Shown: in pieces, positions 17,245-24,927 of the stretch
How the letters are laid out: each line of letters opens with the position of its first letter
How positions within the stretch are numbered: position 1 is the first letter of the stretch
DNA from: Bog-473 sp963721585
Lineage (GTDB): Bacteria > Actinomycetota > Acidimicrobiia > Acidimicrobiales > RAAP-2
Direction: 5' to 3'
Length of the DNA stretch: 64,000 nucleotides
Assembly (NCBI GenBank): GCA_963721585.1
Contig: CAVRJN010000009.1
Location: forward strand, 62,001 to 126,000
Translations under genes and position numbers: made by a program
Notes under the pieces: model-generated
What the model was told of the DNA's origin: nothing
Seen by the model: only the letters and a program-made list of their open reading frames with translations
Database searches by the model: none

Positions 17245-18038
17245 GGTGCTCCTTCCATACCGAGTGGGCTCAGTGGTGCCTCCGGCTGGACCTCCACCAC
17301 GCTGAGGTGCGTCCCCCGCGGGGCGGCCACCGCGTGGGCGATGGCCGACGCCACGCCCTCGGGACGCAGGAACGCCGAGTGCCGGGCCAGGCCCCAGCGC
17401 GTCCACTCGGCCAACACCTCGCCGGTGACGTCGGGGTCCCAGTCCATGCCCATGCCCGTGAGGGTCGGACCGGGCCGCACGATCACGGCGCGCACCCCCG
17501 TGCCTTCCAGCTCCATCTGCAGCGCGGTGACGAAACCCTCGAGGCCCCACTTGGAGGCCACGTAGGCCGCCATGCGCGGACGGGGGTGGGCCACGACGTC
17601 GGACGTCACGAAGATCAGGTCGCCCCGGCGGCGTTCCACCATGCCGGCGCCGAAGGCGCGCACCAGCCGCTGGGCCCCGCCGATGTTGACGCGCAGGACC
17701 TCCTCGAAGTCCTCCGGGCTCGTCTCGAGGGCCGTGCCGGGCTGAATCTTGGCCGCGTTGGACACGAGGATCTCCACCGGCCCGAAGGCAGCGTCGGCCT
17801 CCTTGGCGAACCGGGTCACCGACCCCGGGTCGGCCAGGTCGAGGGAGCAGGCGACGGCCTCTCCCCCCTCGGCGCGGATGGATGCGGCCACCTCGTCGCA
17901 CACCTCGACACGGCGCGCCCCGAGCACCACGGGATGGCCCGCCCGGGCCAGCGCGCGCGCCGCCTCGGCACCGATGCCAGAGGAGGCGCCGGTCACCGCC
18001 GTCGGGCGGCGTTCGGGGTGGGGCTCGAAGCGCGGCAT
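17241..18038 (-). CDS. Short-chain dehydrogenase/reductase of the CYP51 operon
   Basis: 265 residues. Rossmann fold: TAVTGASSGIGAEAARALA (TGxxxGxG), LDLADPGS, VSNAAKIQPG (NAA variant of NNAG), and the active-site YVASKWGLEGF (YxxxK). Start ATG overlaps the preceding P450 stop by one base (TGATG); its own stop overlaps CYP51. Same position as M. tuberculosis Rv0765c. It probably oxidises or reduces a steroid hydroxyl or keto group in the same pathway; exact substrate unknown. Confidence 0.9.
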   Translation of the reverse strand: MPRFEPHPERRPTAVTGASSGIGAEAARALARAGHPVVLGARRVEVCDEVAASIRAEGGEAVACSLDLADPGSVTRFAKEADAAFGPVEILVSNAAKIQPGTALETSPEDFEEVLRVNIGGAQRLVRAFGAGMVERRRGDLIFVTSDVVAHPRPRMAAYVASKWGLEGFVTALQMELEGTGVRAVIVRPGPTLTGMGMDWDPDVTGEVLAEWTRWGLARHSAFLRPEGVASAIAHAVAAPRGTHLSVVEVQPEAPLSPLGMEGAP

Positions 18039-19234
18039 CAGCGCGGCGTCACCGTCGTCGGCAACGCGGCGAATCCCCGCACGTTGATGGAGTGCACGCG
18101 TGCGATCCCCGACGGGTCGACCTCATAGTCCTTGACTCGCGCCCGCACCTCGGTCAGCGCGACCCGCGCCTCCATGCGGGCCAGTGCGGCGCCCATGCAG
18201 AAGTGACGGCCGCTGCCGAAGCTGACTAGGTCCTGGGTACGGCGCTCGAGGTCGTAGCGCTCGGGGTCCGGAAAGACGTCTTCGTCGCGGTTGGCCGATC
18301 CGAGCAGGAGCAGGATGCGCCGGCCCGCCTCGATGTCGACGTCCCGCACGCGCACCGGCTGGCTCGTCACACGGACCAGCATCTGCGTCGAGGTGTCGTA
18401 GCGCAGCGTCTCTTCCACCCAGTCCGGCACGCGGGCCGGGTCGGCGAAGGGCTTGGCCAGCTGGTCCGGGTTACGCCAGCCCCAGTACCAGGCGTTGCCG
18501 AGCAGCTTGGTCGTCGTCTCGTTCCCGGCCACCACCAACAGGAAGAGGAACCCGATCACCTCGTCGTCGGTCAGGCGGTCGCCCTCGATCTCGGCCTGCA
18601 ACAGCGACCAGGTCAGGTCGTCGCGTTCATGTCGCCGGCGGTCGGCCACCATCTCGCTGTAGTAGCCGGCGAGGGTCAGCGCCGCTTCCAGCCCCTCTGC
18701 CGGTATGTCGGTCATCCCGTCCTCGCGGTGCATCAAGAGGTCGGCCAGGCGCCTGATCTCGGCCCGGTCCGAGGCCGGCACGCCAACCAGTTCGGAGATC
18801 ACGTCCATCGGCAACAGCCCGGCGAAGTCGGCGATGAAGTCGAACGAGCCTGCCTCGAGCGCCGGCGCCAAATGGGCCTCGGCCAGCGCGCGGATGTTGT
18901 CCTCCATGGCCGCCACCCGGCGCGGCGTGAAGCTCTTGCCGACGATGGAGCGCATGCGGGTGTGGCGGGGCGGATCCATGGCGAGGAACGACATGGCGCG
19001 GTGCGCATCGGGCCCGAAGGCGGCTGGGTCGAGGCTGACGCCGTAGGCGTTCGAGTAGTGGTCGACATCGCGAAACGCCGCCAGCACATCGGCGTGGCGC
19101 GCGTAGGCGAAGAAGTCGAGCTCCTCGTTGTAGAAGACGGGTGCCTCGGCGCGCAACCGGGCGTAGGTCGGATAGGGATCCTCGTGGATGCCGTAGTCGT
19201 AGGGGCTGTAGGCCAGCGGGGCCACCGTGGTCAC
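18038..19234 (-). CDS. Cytochrome P450 (CYP123-like by operon position)
   Basis: 398 residues, GTG start overlapping the TetR stop. P450 features: I-helix LLVVAGNETTTKLLGNAW, K-helix WVEETLRYD (ExxR), heme loop VSFGSGRHFCMGAALARME with the Cys ligand, and the B-region SFLAMDPPRHTRMRSIVGKSF. The place between a TetR gene and an SDR-CYP51 pair is that of CYP123 (Rv0766c). Soluble, likely fed by the downstream ferredoxin. Substrate unknown, probably a sterol or terpenoid. Confidence 0.9.
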   Translation of the reverse strand: MTTVAPLAYSPYDYGIHEDPYPTYARLRAEAPVFYNEELDFFAYARHADVLAAFRDVDHYSNAYGVSLDPAAFGPDAHRAMSFLAMDPPRHTRMRSIVGKSFTPRRVAAMEDNIRALAEAHLAPALEAGSFDFIADFAGLLPMDVISELVGVPASDRAEIRRLADLLMHREDGMTDIPAEGLEAALTLAGYYSEMVADRRRHERDDLTWSLLQAEIEGDRLTDDEVIGFLFLLVVAGNETTTKLLGNAWYWGWRNPDQLAKPFADPARVPDWVEETLRYDTSTQMLVRVTSQPVRVRDVDIEAGRRILLLLGSANRDEDVFPDPERYDLERRTQDLVSFGSGRHFCMGAALARMEARVALTEVRARVKDYEVDPSGIARVHSINVRGFAALPTTVTPR

Positions 19235-19848
19235 GACGCCGACACCCCCGTGCCTGTCATGAGTGCAGTCGCTTCGGCCATCAACGGCGGCACGGCGTCG
19301 AAGGCGAGGTGGCCCATGCCGGCGCTGAGCAGCGCCCCCGTGTAGGTCACCTGCAACACGTTGAGCACGGCCACATCGACCCCGGCTCCGAGCGCGGCCG
19401 CCAGCCGGCGCGTGATCTCGGCGCCCAGTCGCGACCGCACGCGCTTCACGTCGGGACCGTCCCCCAGCAGGGCCGTCGTGCAGACGGCGACGGCCGCCGA
19501 ACCCATGGCGGCGAAGCCCATGGTGCGGGCGGTGTCGGCCACCCGCTCGGGCAGCGACAGCGTGAGGTCGACCAGGCCCGGCGAGGCCTGCGCGCGCCGC
19601 AGCAGCACTTCGGCCAGCAGATGGTCCTTCCCCGAGAAATACGTGTACGCCGTCGCCGGCGCCACACCCGCCCGCTTGGCGATCGTCCGCACCGAGATCT
19701 CGGCGTAGGGGCGCTCCTCGGCCTCCTCGGCCGCGGCGGCGATCAGCCGCTCCATGACCCCGGCCTGGCGCTCGGAGAGATGGCGGCGGCCGGCGTGCGC
19801 CGCCGGCGCGTCACCCCGATCCGCCTCGACGGCGTCGAACATGCTCAT
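19231..19848 (-). CDS. TetR-family transcriptional regulator of the CYP51 operon
   Basis: 205 residues. The N-terminal helix-turn-helix is clear: RLIAAAAEEAEERPYAEIS, then VRTIAKRAGVAPATAYTYFSGKDHLL. The rest is a helical ligand domain. The start overlaps the upstream gene (ATGA) and the stop overlaps the P450 (GTGA). Same order as Rv0767c in M. tuberculosis. A regulator inside its own operon usually represses it in response to a pathway ligand; the palindrome at 20572 is a candidate site. Confidence 0.92.
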   Translation of the reverse strand: MSMFDAVEADRGDAPAAHAGRRHLSERQAGVMERLIAAAAEEAEERPYAEISVRTIAKRAGVAPATAYTYFSGKDHLLAEVLLRRAQASPGLVDLTLSLPERVADTARTMGFAAMGSAAVAVCTTALLGDGPDVKRVRSRLGAEITRRLAAALGAGVDVAVLNVLQVTYTGALLSAGMGHLAFDAVPPLMAEATALMTGTGVSAS

Positions 19849-20552
19849 GCGCCAGAGCGAGCGGGAATGTGCGGCGTCCCGTCCTTCATGTCAGGAAATG
19901 TGAACGTCGCGGCCGTCGTCATGCGCGTGATCTTCGTGATGTCCTTCTCCGGAAGGGTCTCGGTGTCGTCCTCGATGACGATCTCCCACCGGCAGTGCGG
20001 CACGCGGTCGCCGGGAACACGGGGGGGCCGGTGCACGTGGCGGATATGCGCCTTGGGGTTGACGGCCTGCGCCGTCACGTCGAAGGTCCCGTCCTCAATG
20101 TGGTGGCACATGTTGGTGACCATGGCGTCGCCGAAGGGCTCGGCGTCCATCAGCGCGCCGCAGTAGGCGAGCTCGAAGTAGCCGTGCGTCTCGTCGACGA
20201 GCTCGTAGTGCACATCCATGTAGTGGTGGGGGAAGCCGGGGTCGAGCTGTAACACCTTGAAGATGGCCGAGACGCCGTCGCCCTCGACGTTCATGATCTG
20301 ACGCAGACGATCGCCGTAGACCGGGCTGGCACCGGCCCATTCCTCGATGGCCAGCTCCTTGACGGCCTCGGCGCCGTACCTGAGGCCGATGGCGGCGCAC
20401 ATGGACCGATCGAGCAGGTGCACGATGAGCCCGTACTCCCGGACCAGCCTGACCAGGGCCTCCTTCGAAAGGTCCTCGTAATCGAAGCCGGGGTCGAAGG
20501 CGCCCGAGTAGTCGTTGCGTTCGGGTTTCCCCGTGTCGCTTTGCGTGGTCAT
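19845..20552 (-). CDS. Conserved protein, first gene of the sterol operon, unknown function
   Basis: 235 residues, MTTQSDTGKPERNDYSGAFD. No signal or membrane segment. Helical first half (LSKEALVRLVREYGLIVHLLDRS), then a mixed domain rich in His and Cys (FPHHYMDVHYELVDETHG, MVTNMCHHIEDGTFD, HIRHVHRPPRVPGD). The His/Cys spacing faintly recalls L-2-amino-thiazoline-4-carboxylate hydrolase-like proteins, but I cannot assign it. Its stop overlaps the TetR start and it is divergent from the catabolic operon, so it probably takes part in sterol metabolism. Confidence 0.7.
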   Translation of the reverse strand: MTTQSDTGKPERNDYSGAFDPGFDYEDLSKEALVRLVREYGLIVHLLDRSMCAAIGLRYGAEAVKELAIEEWAGASPVYGDRLRQIMNVEGDGVSAIFKVLQLDPGFPHHYMDVHYELVDETHGYFELAYCGALMDAEPFGDAMVTNMCHHIEDGTFDVTAQAVNPKAHIRHVHRPPRVPGDRVPHCRWEIVIEDDTETLPEKDITKITRMTTAATFTFPDMKDGTPHIPARSGA

Positions 20553-20562
20553 CAGTTCAAAC

Positions 20563-20581
20563 TATAGTCCAGACACGTGTC
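20563..20581. promoter_or_regulatory. Shared divergent promoter/operator between sterol and acyl-CoA operons
   Basis: GACACGTGTC (20572-20581) is a perfect 10-bp palindrome, 10 bp after ACTATAGT (20562-20569), itself self-complementary, so a TATAGT -10-like element is present on both strands. A TetR dimer here could control both directions. No good -35 was picked. It is not the KstR motif (AAC-N4-GTT). Confidence 0.45.
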
Positions 20582-20645
20582 CAGATCCAGATGTCCATTG
20601 TCAGGGGCGCGGATGCTGGACGCGTCGATCGGGAGGTTGGGCCAA

Positions 20646-21533
20646 GTGCCGGAGAGCGAGAACAACGTGGCGCAGACCGCGTTGCGAGTCGGGGTCATCG
20701 GGCTCGGGGACATGGGCGGAGGCATGGCCACCGCCCTCATGCGGGCCGGCATCGCGCTGTCGGTGTGCGACGTCCGCGAGGAGGCCACCTCGCCGTACCG
20801 GGAGGGGGCCCACGTGGCGGCGACACCCGCCGAGCTCGCCGCGCGCAGCGACGTGATCCTCGTCGTCGTCTTCAACGACGCCCAGGTTCGCGCCGTCTTA
20901 CAGGGGCCCGATGGCGTCTTGGCCGGGGCGGCACCCGGCAGCACAGCCGTCATCGTGAGCACCATCCCCACCGAGACGGTGCTCGAAATGCGGGCCGAAG
21001 GATCCGCCAGGGGCGTCGCCGTGGTCGACTGCGGCGTGAGCGGGGGCCCGGACGCCTCCGCCGCCGGTGATCTCGTGTGCATGATCGGTGGCTCCGAGGA
21101 CGAGGTCGACCGGCTGCGTCCCGTCCTCGACGCCGTGAGCAGCCTGGTGCTGCACATGGGCCCGCCCGGCGCTGGTCTCGCTGCCAAGCTGGCCCGCAAT
21201 CTGATCACTTACGGTTCGTGGCTCGCGGCGTTCGAGGCACAGGAGCTGGCCGAAGCCGCGGGCATCGACCTGCTCAAGCTCGGAGAGGCGGCACGCGAGA
21301 GCGACAAGCGCATCGGCGGCGCCACCCGGCTGATGTTCCGCACGACCGCCGCACCCTGGCCCGCCGGCAGCGACGAGGGGTTGCTCAAGCTCATGCGGTC
21401 CGGGGCGGAGGTCACCCACAAGGACCTGACCACCATTCTGGAGCTGGGGGCCACCCTCGGCGTCGACCTGCCGCTGGCCACGTTGGCCGAGCGGCGTTGC
21501 GGACGCATTTACGGCTTCGAGGGCGACATCTGA
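20646..21533 (+). CDS. NAD-binding beta-hydroxyacid dehydrogenase (3-hydroxyisobutyrate dehydrogenase-like)
   Basis: 295 residues from the GTG at 20646, preceded by GGGAGG nine bases upstream. GVIGLGDMGGGMATALMRAG is the nucleotide-binding loop; DCGVSGGPDASAAGDL is the substrate loop DxxVSGG; GAGLAAKLARNLI carries the catalytic Lys. Family enzymes oxidise beta-hydroxyacids such as 3-hydroxyisobutyrate or tartronate semialdehyde with NAD(P). It opens the plus-strand catabolic operon and probably handles a short hydroxy-acid product. An in-frame GTG at 20667 is an alternative start. Confidence 0.88.
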   Translation: MPESENNVAQTALRVGVIGLGDMGGGMATALMRAGIALSVCDVREEATSPYREGAHVAATPAELAARSDVILVVVFNDAQVRAVLQGPDGVLAGAAPGSTAVIVSTIPTETVLEMRAEGSARGVAVVDCGVSGGPDASAAGDLVCMIGGSEDEVDRLRPVLDAVSSLVLHMGPPGAGLAAKLARNLITYGSWLAAFEAQELAEAAGIDLLKLGEAARESDKRIGGATRLMFRTTAAPWPAGSDEGLLKLMRSGAEVTHKDLTTILELGATLGVDLPLATLAERRCGRIYGFEGDI

Positions 21534-21536
21534 ACA

Positions 21537-21572
21537 CCGCAGCCGCAGCCGCAGCCGCAGCCGCAGCCGCAG
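21537..21572. repeat. Tandem hexamer (CCGCAG)6
   Basis: Six perfect copies, three bases past the HIBADH-like stop codon and about 77 bp before the next start. It would read as Ala/Ala-type dipeptides on either strand, but no gene crosses it. Such slippage-prone arrays vary in copy number between strains. Confidence 0.95.
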
Positions 21573-21648
21573 CCATCCATGATCTGACCTGGGTAGGGTC
21601 GGGCCCGCCGGGCGCGACCCGACCACCTCTACTGAAACAGGAGCGCCA

Positions 21649-22047
21649 GTGAGCGAACAAGAAGGCAGGCGCGCCGCCGGTATGGCGAAGATGCAGGAGG
21701 TCTACGGGTTCACCGTCGATCCTGCGGATCTGCCGGGGCGCTACACCGACGTGACCGTCGACCACCTCTTCGGGACGATATGGACCGACGACACCATTGA
21801 GCTGCGGGATCGGCGCATCTTGACCATCGGCGTCCTGGCGGCCCAGGACAAGCCGGAGCTCCTGGAGATCCAGTTCGAAAACGCGCTCCGGCGCGGGGAG
21901 CTGACCGTCGAGCAGATCCGTGAGGTCGTGGTTCACTTGACCCACTACATCGGCTGGCCCCTCTCCACCGGCGTCAGCGGAGCGGCCGAGACCGTCATCC
22001 GGCGGCAGGCCGCGGCCGCGGCCAGCGGCGGCGACGACGAGGCCTGA
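21649..22047 (+). CDS. Carboxymuconolactone decarboxylase (CMD)-family protein
   Basis: 132 residues, GTG start with AGGAG seven bases before. Helical CMD fold: DLPGRYTDVTVDHLFGTIW, RDRRILTIGVLAAQ, LTVEQIREVVVHLTHYIGWP. True CMD enzymes decarboxylate gamma-carboxymuconolactone. The redox CxxC of AhpD-type members is absent here, so a decarboxylase/lyase or ligand-binding role is likelier than peroxidase support. Second gene of the operon. Confidence 0.85.
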   Translation: MSEQEGRRAAGMAKMQEVYGFTVDPADLPGRYTDVTVDHLFGTIWTDDTIELRDRRILTIGVLAAQDKPELLEIQFENALRRGELTVEQIREVVVHLTHYIGWPLSTGVSGAAETVIRRQAAAAASGGDDEA

Positions 22048-22055
22048 GCCACGCC

Positions 22056-22832
22056 ATGACGTACAGCCGGATCGAGATTGACGAGGCGGCACCCGGGGTC
22101 CGCGTCATCGCCTTCAACCGTCCCGAGGTGCGCAACGCGTTCGACACCACCATGTACGAGGAGGTCACCGCCGCCCTGCGCGCCGCCGACAGCGACGAGA
22201 CGGTCGGGGCGGTCGTGCTCACAGGCCGCGGCACCGCCTTCACCTCCGGCCAGGACCTGGCCGAAATGGCGGCGATCGCCACCGGGACCGCCGTCGAGGG
22301 GGCGGGGCAGGGGTTCATGGGCCTGCTCGATTGCCTCATCGATCTGTCGGTGCCGCTGCTCGCCGCCGTCAACGGCGTCGCGGTCGGCCTCGGCTTCACG
22401 CTTCTCCCCCATTGCAACCTCGTGCTGGTCGACGCCGAGGCGCGTCTGCGCGTCCCCTTCGCCGAGCTGGGAGTGCCTCCCGAGGCGGCCAGCAGCCTCC
22501 TCTTCCCCGCCCTGATGGGCTGGCAGCAGGCGGCGCGGGTGCTCCTGACATCGGACTGGGTGCACGCGCCCGAACTGGTCGAGCTCGGCGTGGCCCTCAA
22601 GGTGTGCGACGCCGGCACCGTGCTCGGCGAGACGGTCGCCCTGGCGACGCGGATCGCAGCGCACCCCCGCGGTGCCACCCGGGCCAGCAGCTCCCTCGTG
22701 CGGGCGGCTCGCCGCGACGCCGTGCTCGAGGCCAACCGCCGCGAGCAGGGCGCGTTTGCGTCGCTCTTGGGCAGCGCGGTCGGGAGCGGCACGCTTGCCG
22801 ACTTCGCAGCCCGGCCCGCCGCCGGGTCCTGA
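22056..22832 (+). CDS. Enoyl-CoA hydratase/isomerase family protein
   Basis: 258 residues, crotonase fold. VIAFNRPEVRNAFDTTMYEE (CoA-binding), GRGTAFTSGQDLAEMAA (first oxyanion-hole strand), VAAVNGVAVGLG-like loop (LLAAVNGVAVGLGFTLLPHC), and RVPFAELGVPPEAASS, where a catalytic Glu is present at the ELG position. It hydrates or isomerises enoyl-CoA esters. Nine bases after the CMD gene and two before the LLM gene. Confidence 0.92.
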   Translation: MTYSRIEIDEAAPGVRVIAFNRPEVRNAFDTTMYEEVTAALRAADSDETVGAVVLTGRGTAFTSGQDLAEMAAIATGTAVEGAGQGFMGLLDCLIDLSVPLLAAVNGVAVGLGFTLLPHCNLVLVDAEARLRVPFAELGVPPEAASSLLFPALMGWQQAARVLLTSDWVHAPELVELGVALKVCDAGTVLGETVALATRIAAHPRGATRASSSLVRAARRDAVLEANRREQGAFASLLGSAVGSGTLADFAARPAAGS

Positions 22833-22834
22833 CC

Positions 22835-23689
22835 GTGCGCCTCGGCATCACCGCCGCCCTGACCGATACCGACCTGGCGCCCGCCGTCCTCGCCGCTGCG
22901 GTCGAAGAGCTGGGCTTCGACTCGCTCTACCTGCCCGAGCACACCCACTTGCCCGTCGAGGAGGACACACCCCCGGCGCTGGTGGGCGGGGTGCGCCTGG
23001 ACGACTACAAGCGCTGCCTCGACCCGCTCGTCGCGCTCGGCACGGCCGCGTCGGTGACCTCGCGTATAGGGCTCGGCACCGGCATTCTGCTCGCCGCCCA
23101 GCACGAACCGATCCTGCTGGCCAAGCAGGTGGCCACCCTCGACCATCTCTCCGGAGGGCGGGTCACCCTCGGCGTCGGGTTCGGCTGGAACCGGACCGAG
23201 GCGGAGGACCACCGGGTCGACTGGCCCCGCCGTCACGACGTGGTGCGCGAGCACCTGGCGGCCATGGAGGCCATCTGGTCCGCCGATCAGGCCGAGTACC
23301 ACGGCGAGTTCGTCGACTTCGGGCCGGCATGGTCCTGGCCCAAGCCGGTGCAGCAACCGCGCGTACGGACGCTCATCGGCGGTGGCGCCGGCGACGCGGT
23401 GCTCACGGCGGTCGTGGAGTACGCCGACGGCTGGATCCCCATCGGCGGCAGCGGCCTGGGCACAGCCCTCCCGCGCCTGCACGCGCTGGCCGAGAAGGCC
23501 GGACGTGACCCCGCCGCGCTGTCCGTCGTCCCCTTCGGGACCATCGCCGACCAGGGCAAGCTCGAGCACTACGCCGGGCTCGGGATCACCGAGGTGGTGC
23601 TCCGGGTGCGGGCGGGCGACGAGCGGTCCGTGCGGGCGGAGTTGGAATCACTGGCACCGCTCCTCCCCATTGCGTCCACACTGGAGTAA
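22835..23689 (+). CDS. LLM-class F420-dependent oxidoreductase (TIGR03619-like)
   Basis: 284 residues from a GTG (VRLGITAALTDTDLAPAV) two bases after the hydratase stop. Typical segments: ELGFDSLYLPEHTHLPVEE, VTSRIGLGTGILLAAQHEP, GGRVTLGVGFGWNRTEAED, RTLIGGGAGDAVL, DGWIPIGG. Related enzymes use F420 in oxidation or reduction of steroid- or terpenoid-like substrates. Downstream reading frame is coupled to the amidohydrolase gene. Confidence 0.9.
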   Translation: MRLGITAALTDTDLAPAVLAAAVEELGFDSLYLPEHTHLPVEEDTPPALVGGVRLDDYKRCLDPLVALGTAASVTSRIGLGTGILLAAQHEPILLAKQVATLDHLSGGRVTLGVGFGWNRTEAEDHRVDWPRRHDVVREHLAAMEAIWSADQAEYHGEFVDFGPAWSWPKPVQQPRVRTLIGGGAGDAVLTAVVEYADGWIPIGGSGLGTALPRLHALAEKAGRDPAALSVVPFGTIADQGKLEHYAGLGITEVVLRVRAGDERSVRAELESLAPLLPIASTLE

Positions 23690-23691
23690 CC

Positions 23692-24927
23692 ATGACCGAC
23701 CTCATCGACGACACCATCCCGAGACTCGGGAGCACCACGCCGCTCCCGAAGATCATCAGCGTCGACGACCACATCGTCGAGCCGCCCCATCTGTGGGACA
23801 CTTGGCTGCCGGCGCGCTACCGCGACCGTGGCCCCAAGGCGGAACGCCGCGGCATCGGCGCCATGGAGCACATCGGCGGCGGGGCGTACCGCCAGTCCTT
23901 CGACCCGGAGGGCCCCGAGGCCGACTGCTGGGTCTACGAGGACCTCGTCTACATCAACAAGCGCCATGTGGCGGCCGTGGGCTTCGACCGTGACGACATG
24001 ACGATGTCGCCCATCACCTACGACGAAATGCGACCCGGTTGCTACGAACCCAAGGCGCGCGTCGCTGACAACGAGGCCAACTGGGTGGAAGCCAGCCTGT
24101 GCTTCCCGACCTTCCCCCGCTTCTGCGGCCAGACCTTCCTGGAGGCCAAGGACAAGGAGCTGGCCGAGGCCTGCGTCGTCGCCTACAACGACTTCATGGT
24201 CGAGGAGTGGTGCGGCGACAGCGGAGGCAAGCTGCTCCCGCTGTGCATCATTCCGTTGTGGGACGCTCAGAAGGCGGCCGGCGAGGTGCGGCGCAACGCC
24301 GCCCGCGGCGTCCGTGCCGTGTGCTTCAGCGAGATCCCGCCCCACCTCGGGCTGCCCAGCATCCACAGCGGATACTGGGATCCGTTCTTCGCCGCCTGCG
24401 AGGAGACGCGCACGGTGGTGAGCATGCACATCGGCTCGTCGTCGAAGATGCCGGCAACGTCTGCTGACGCGCCGGTGGCGGTCGCAGCCGCGCTCAGCTT
24501 CGGCAACGCGATGTCATCGCTGTGCGACTTCCTCTTCTCAGGCGTCCTCATCCGCTTCCCCCGCCTCGTCCTGGCCTACTCGGAGGGACAGATCGGCTGG
24601 TTGCCGTACATCCTCGAGCGGGTGGACGACGTCTGGCGTGAGCACCGCGCCTGGGGTGGCGTGAAGGACATCGTGCCGGAACCGCCGTCCACCTACTTCC
24701 ACCGCCAGGTCTATGGCTGCTTCTTCCGCGATCAGCACGGGCTGGACTCGCTCGGGGTGATCGGTGCCGACCGCGTCACGTTCGAGACCGACTACCCCCA
24801 CACGGACTCGACCTGGCCCGACACGCGTGCCGTGGCGGAACAGTTGGTCAAGAACCTCTCCGACGAGGAGGTGTACCGGATCATGCGGGGCAACGCCATT
24901 GCGATGCTCGGCCTGGAAGGCCCGTGA
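23692..24927 (+). CDS. Amidohydrolase family 2 (TIM-barrel metal hydrolase/decarboxylase)
   Basis: 411 residues. IISVDDHIVEPPHLWDTWLP carries the N-terminal metal site in the DxH arrangement typical of actinobacterial amidohydrolase-2 proteins; VVSMHIGSSSKM gives a metal His; FETDYPHTDSTWPDT gives the last metal Asp and the 'YPHxD' loop. The family includes ACMSD-type decarboxylases and hydrolases of cyclic substrates. Coupled on both sides in the catabolic operon. Could cleave a ring-opened beta-keto acid; not certain. Confidence 0.9.
   Translation: MTDLIDDTIPRLGSTTPLPKIISVDDHIVEPPHLWDTWLPARYRDRGPKAERRGIGAMEHIGGGAYRQSFDPEGPEADCWVYEDLVYINKRHVAAVGFDRDDMTMSPITYDEMRPGCYEPKARVADNEANWVEASLCFPTFPRFCGQTFLEAKDKELAEACVVAYNDFMVEEWCGDSGGKLLPLCIIPLWDAQKAAGEVRRNAARGVRAVCFSEIPPHLGLPSIHSGYWDPFFAACEETRTVVSMHIGSSSKMPATSADAPVAVAAALSFGNAMSSLCDFLFSGVLIRFPRLVLAYSEGQIGWLPYILERVDDVWREHRAWGGVKDIVPEPPSTYFHRQVYGCFFRDQHGLDSLGVIGADRVTFETDYPHTDSTWPDTRAVAEQLVKNLSDEEVYRIMRGNAIAMLGLEGP

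Noticed and set aside
20563..20581. KstR/KstR2 sterol-regulon box
   Set aside because: The palindrome does not contain AAC-N4-GTT or AAG-N2-CTT; no match to those motifs.
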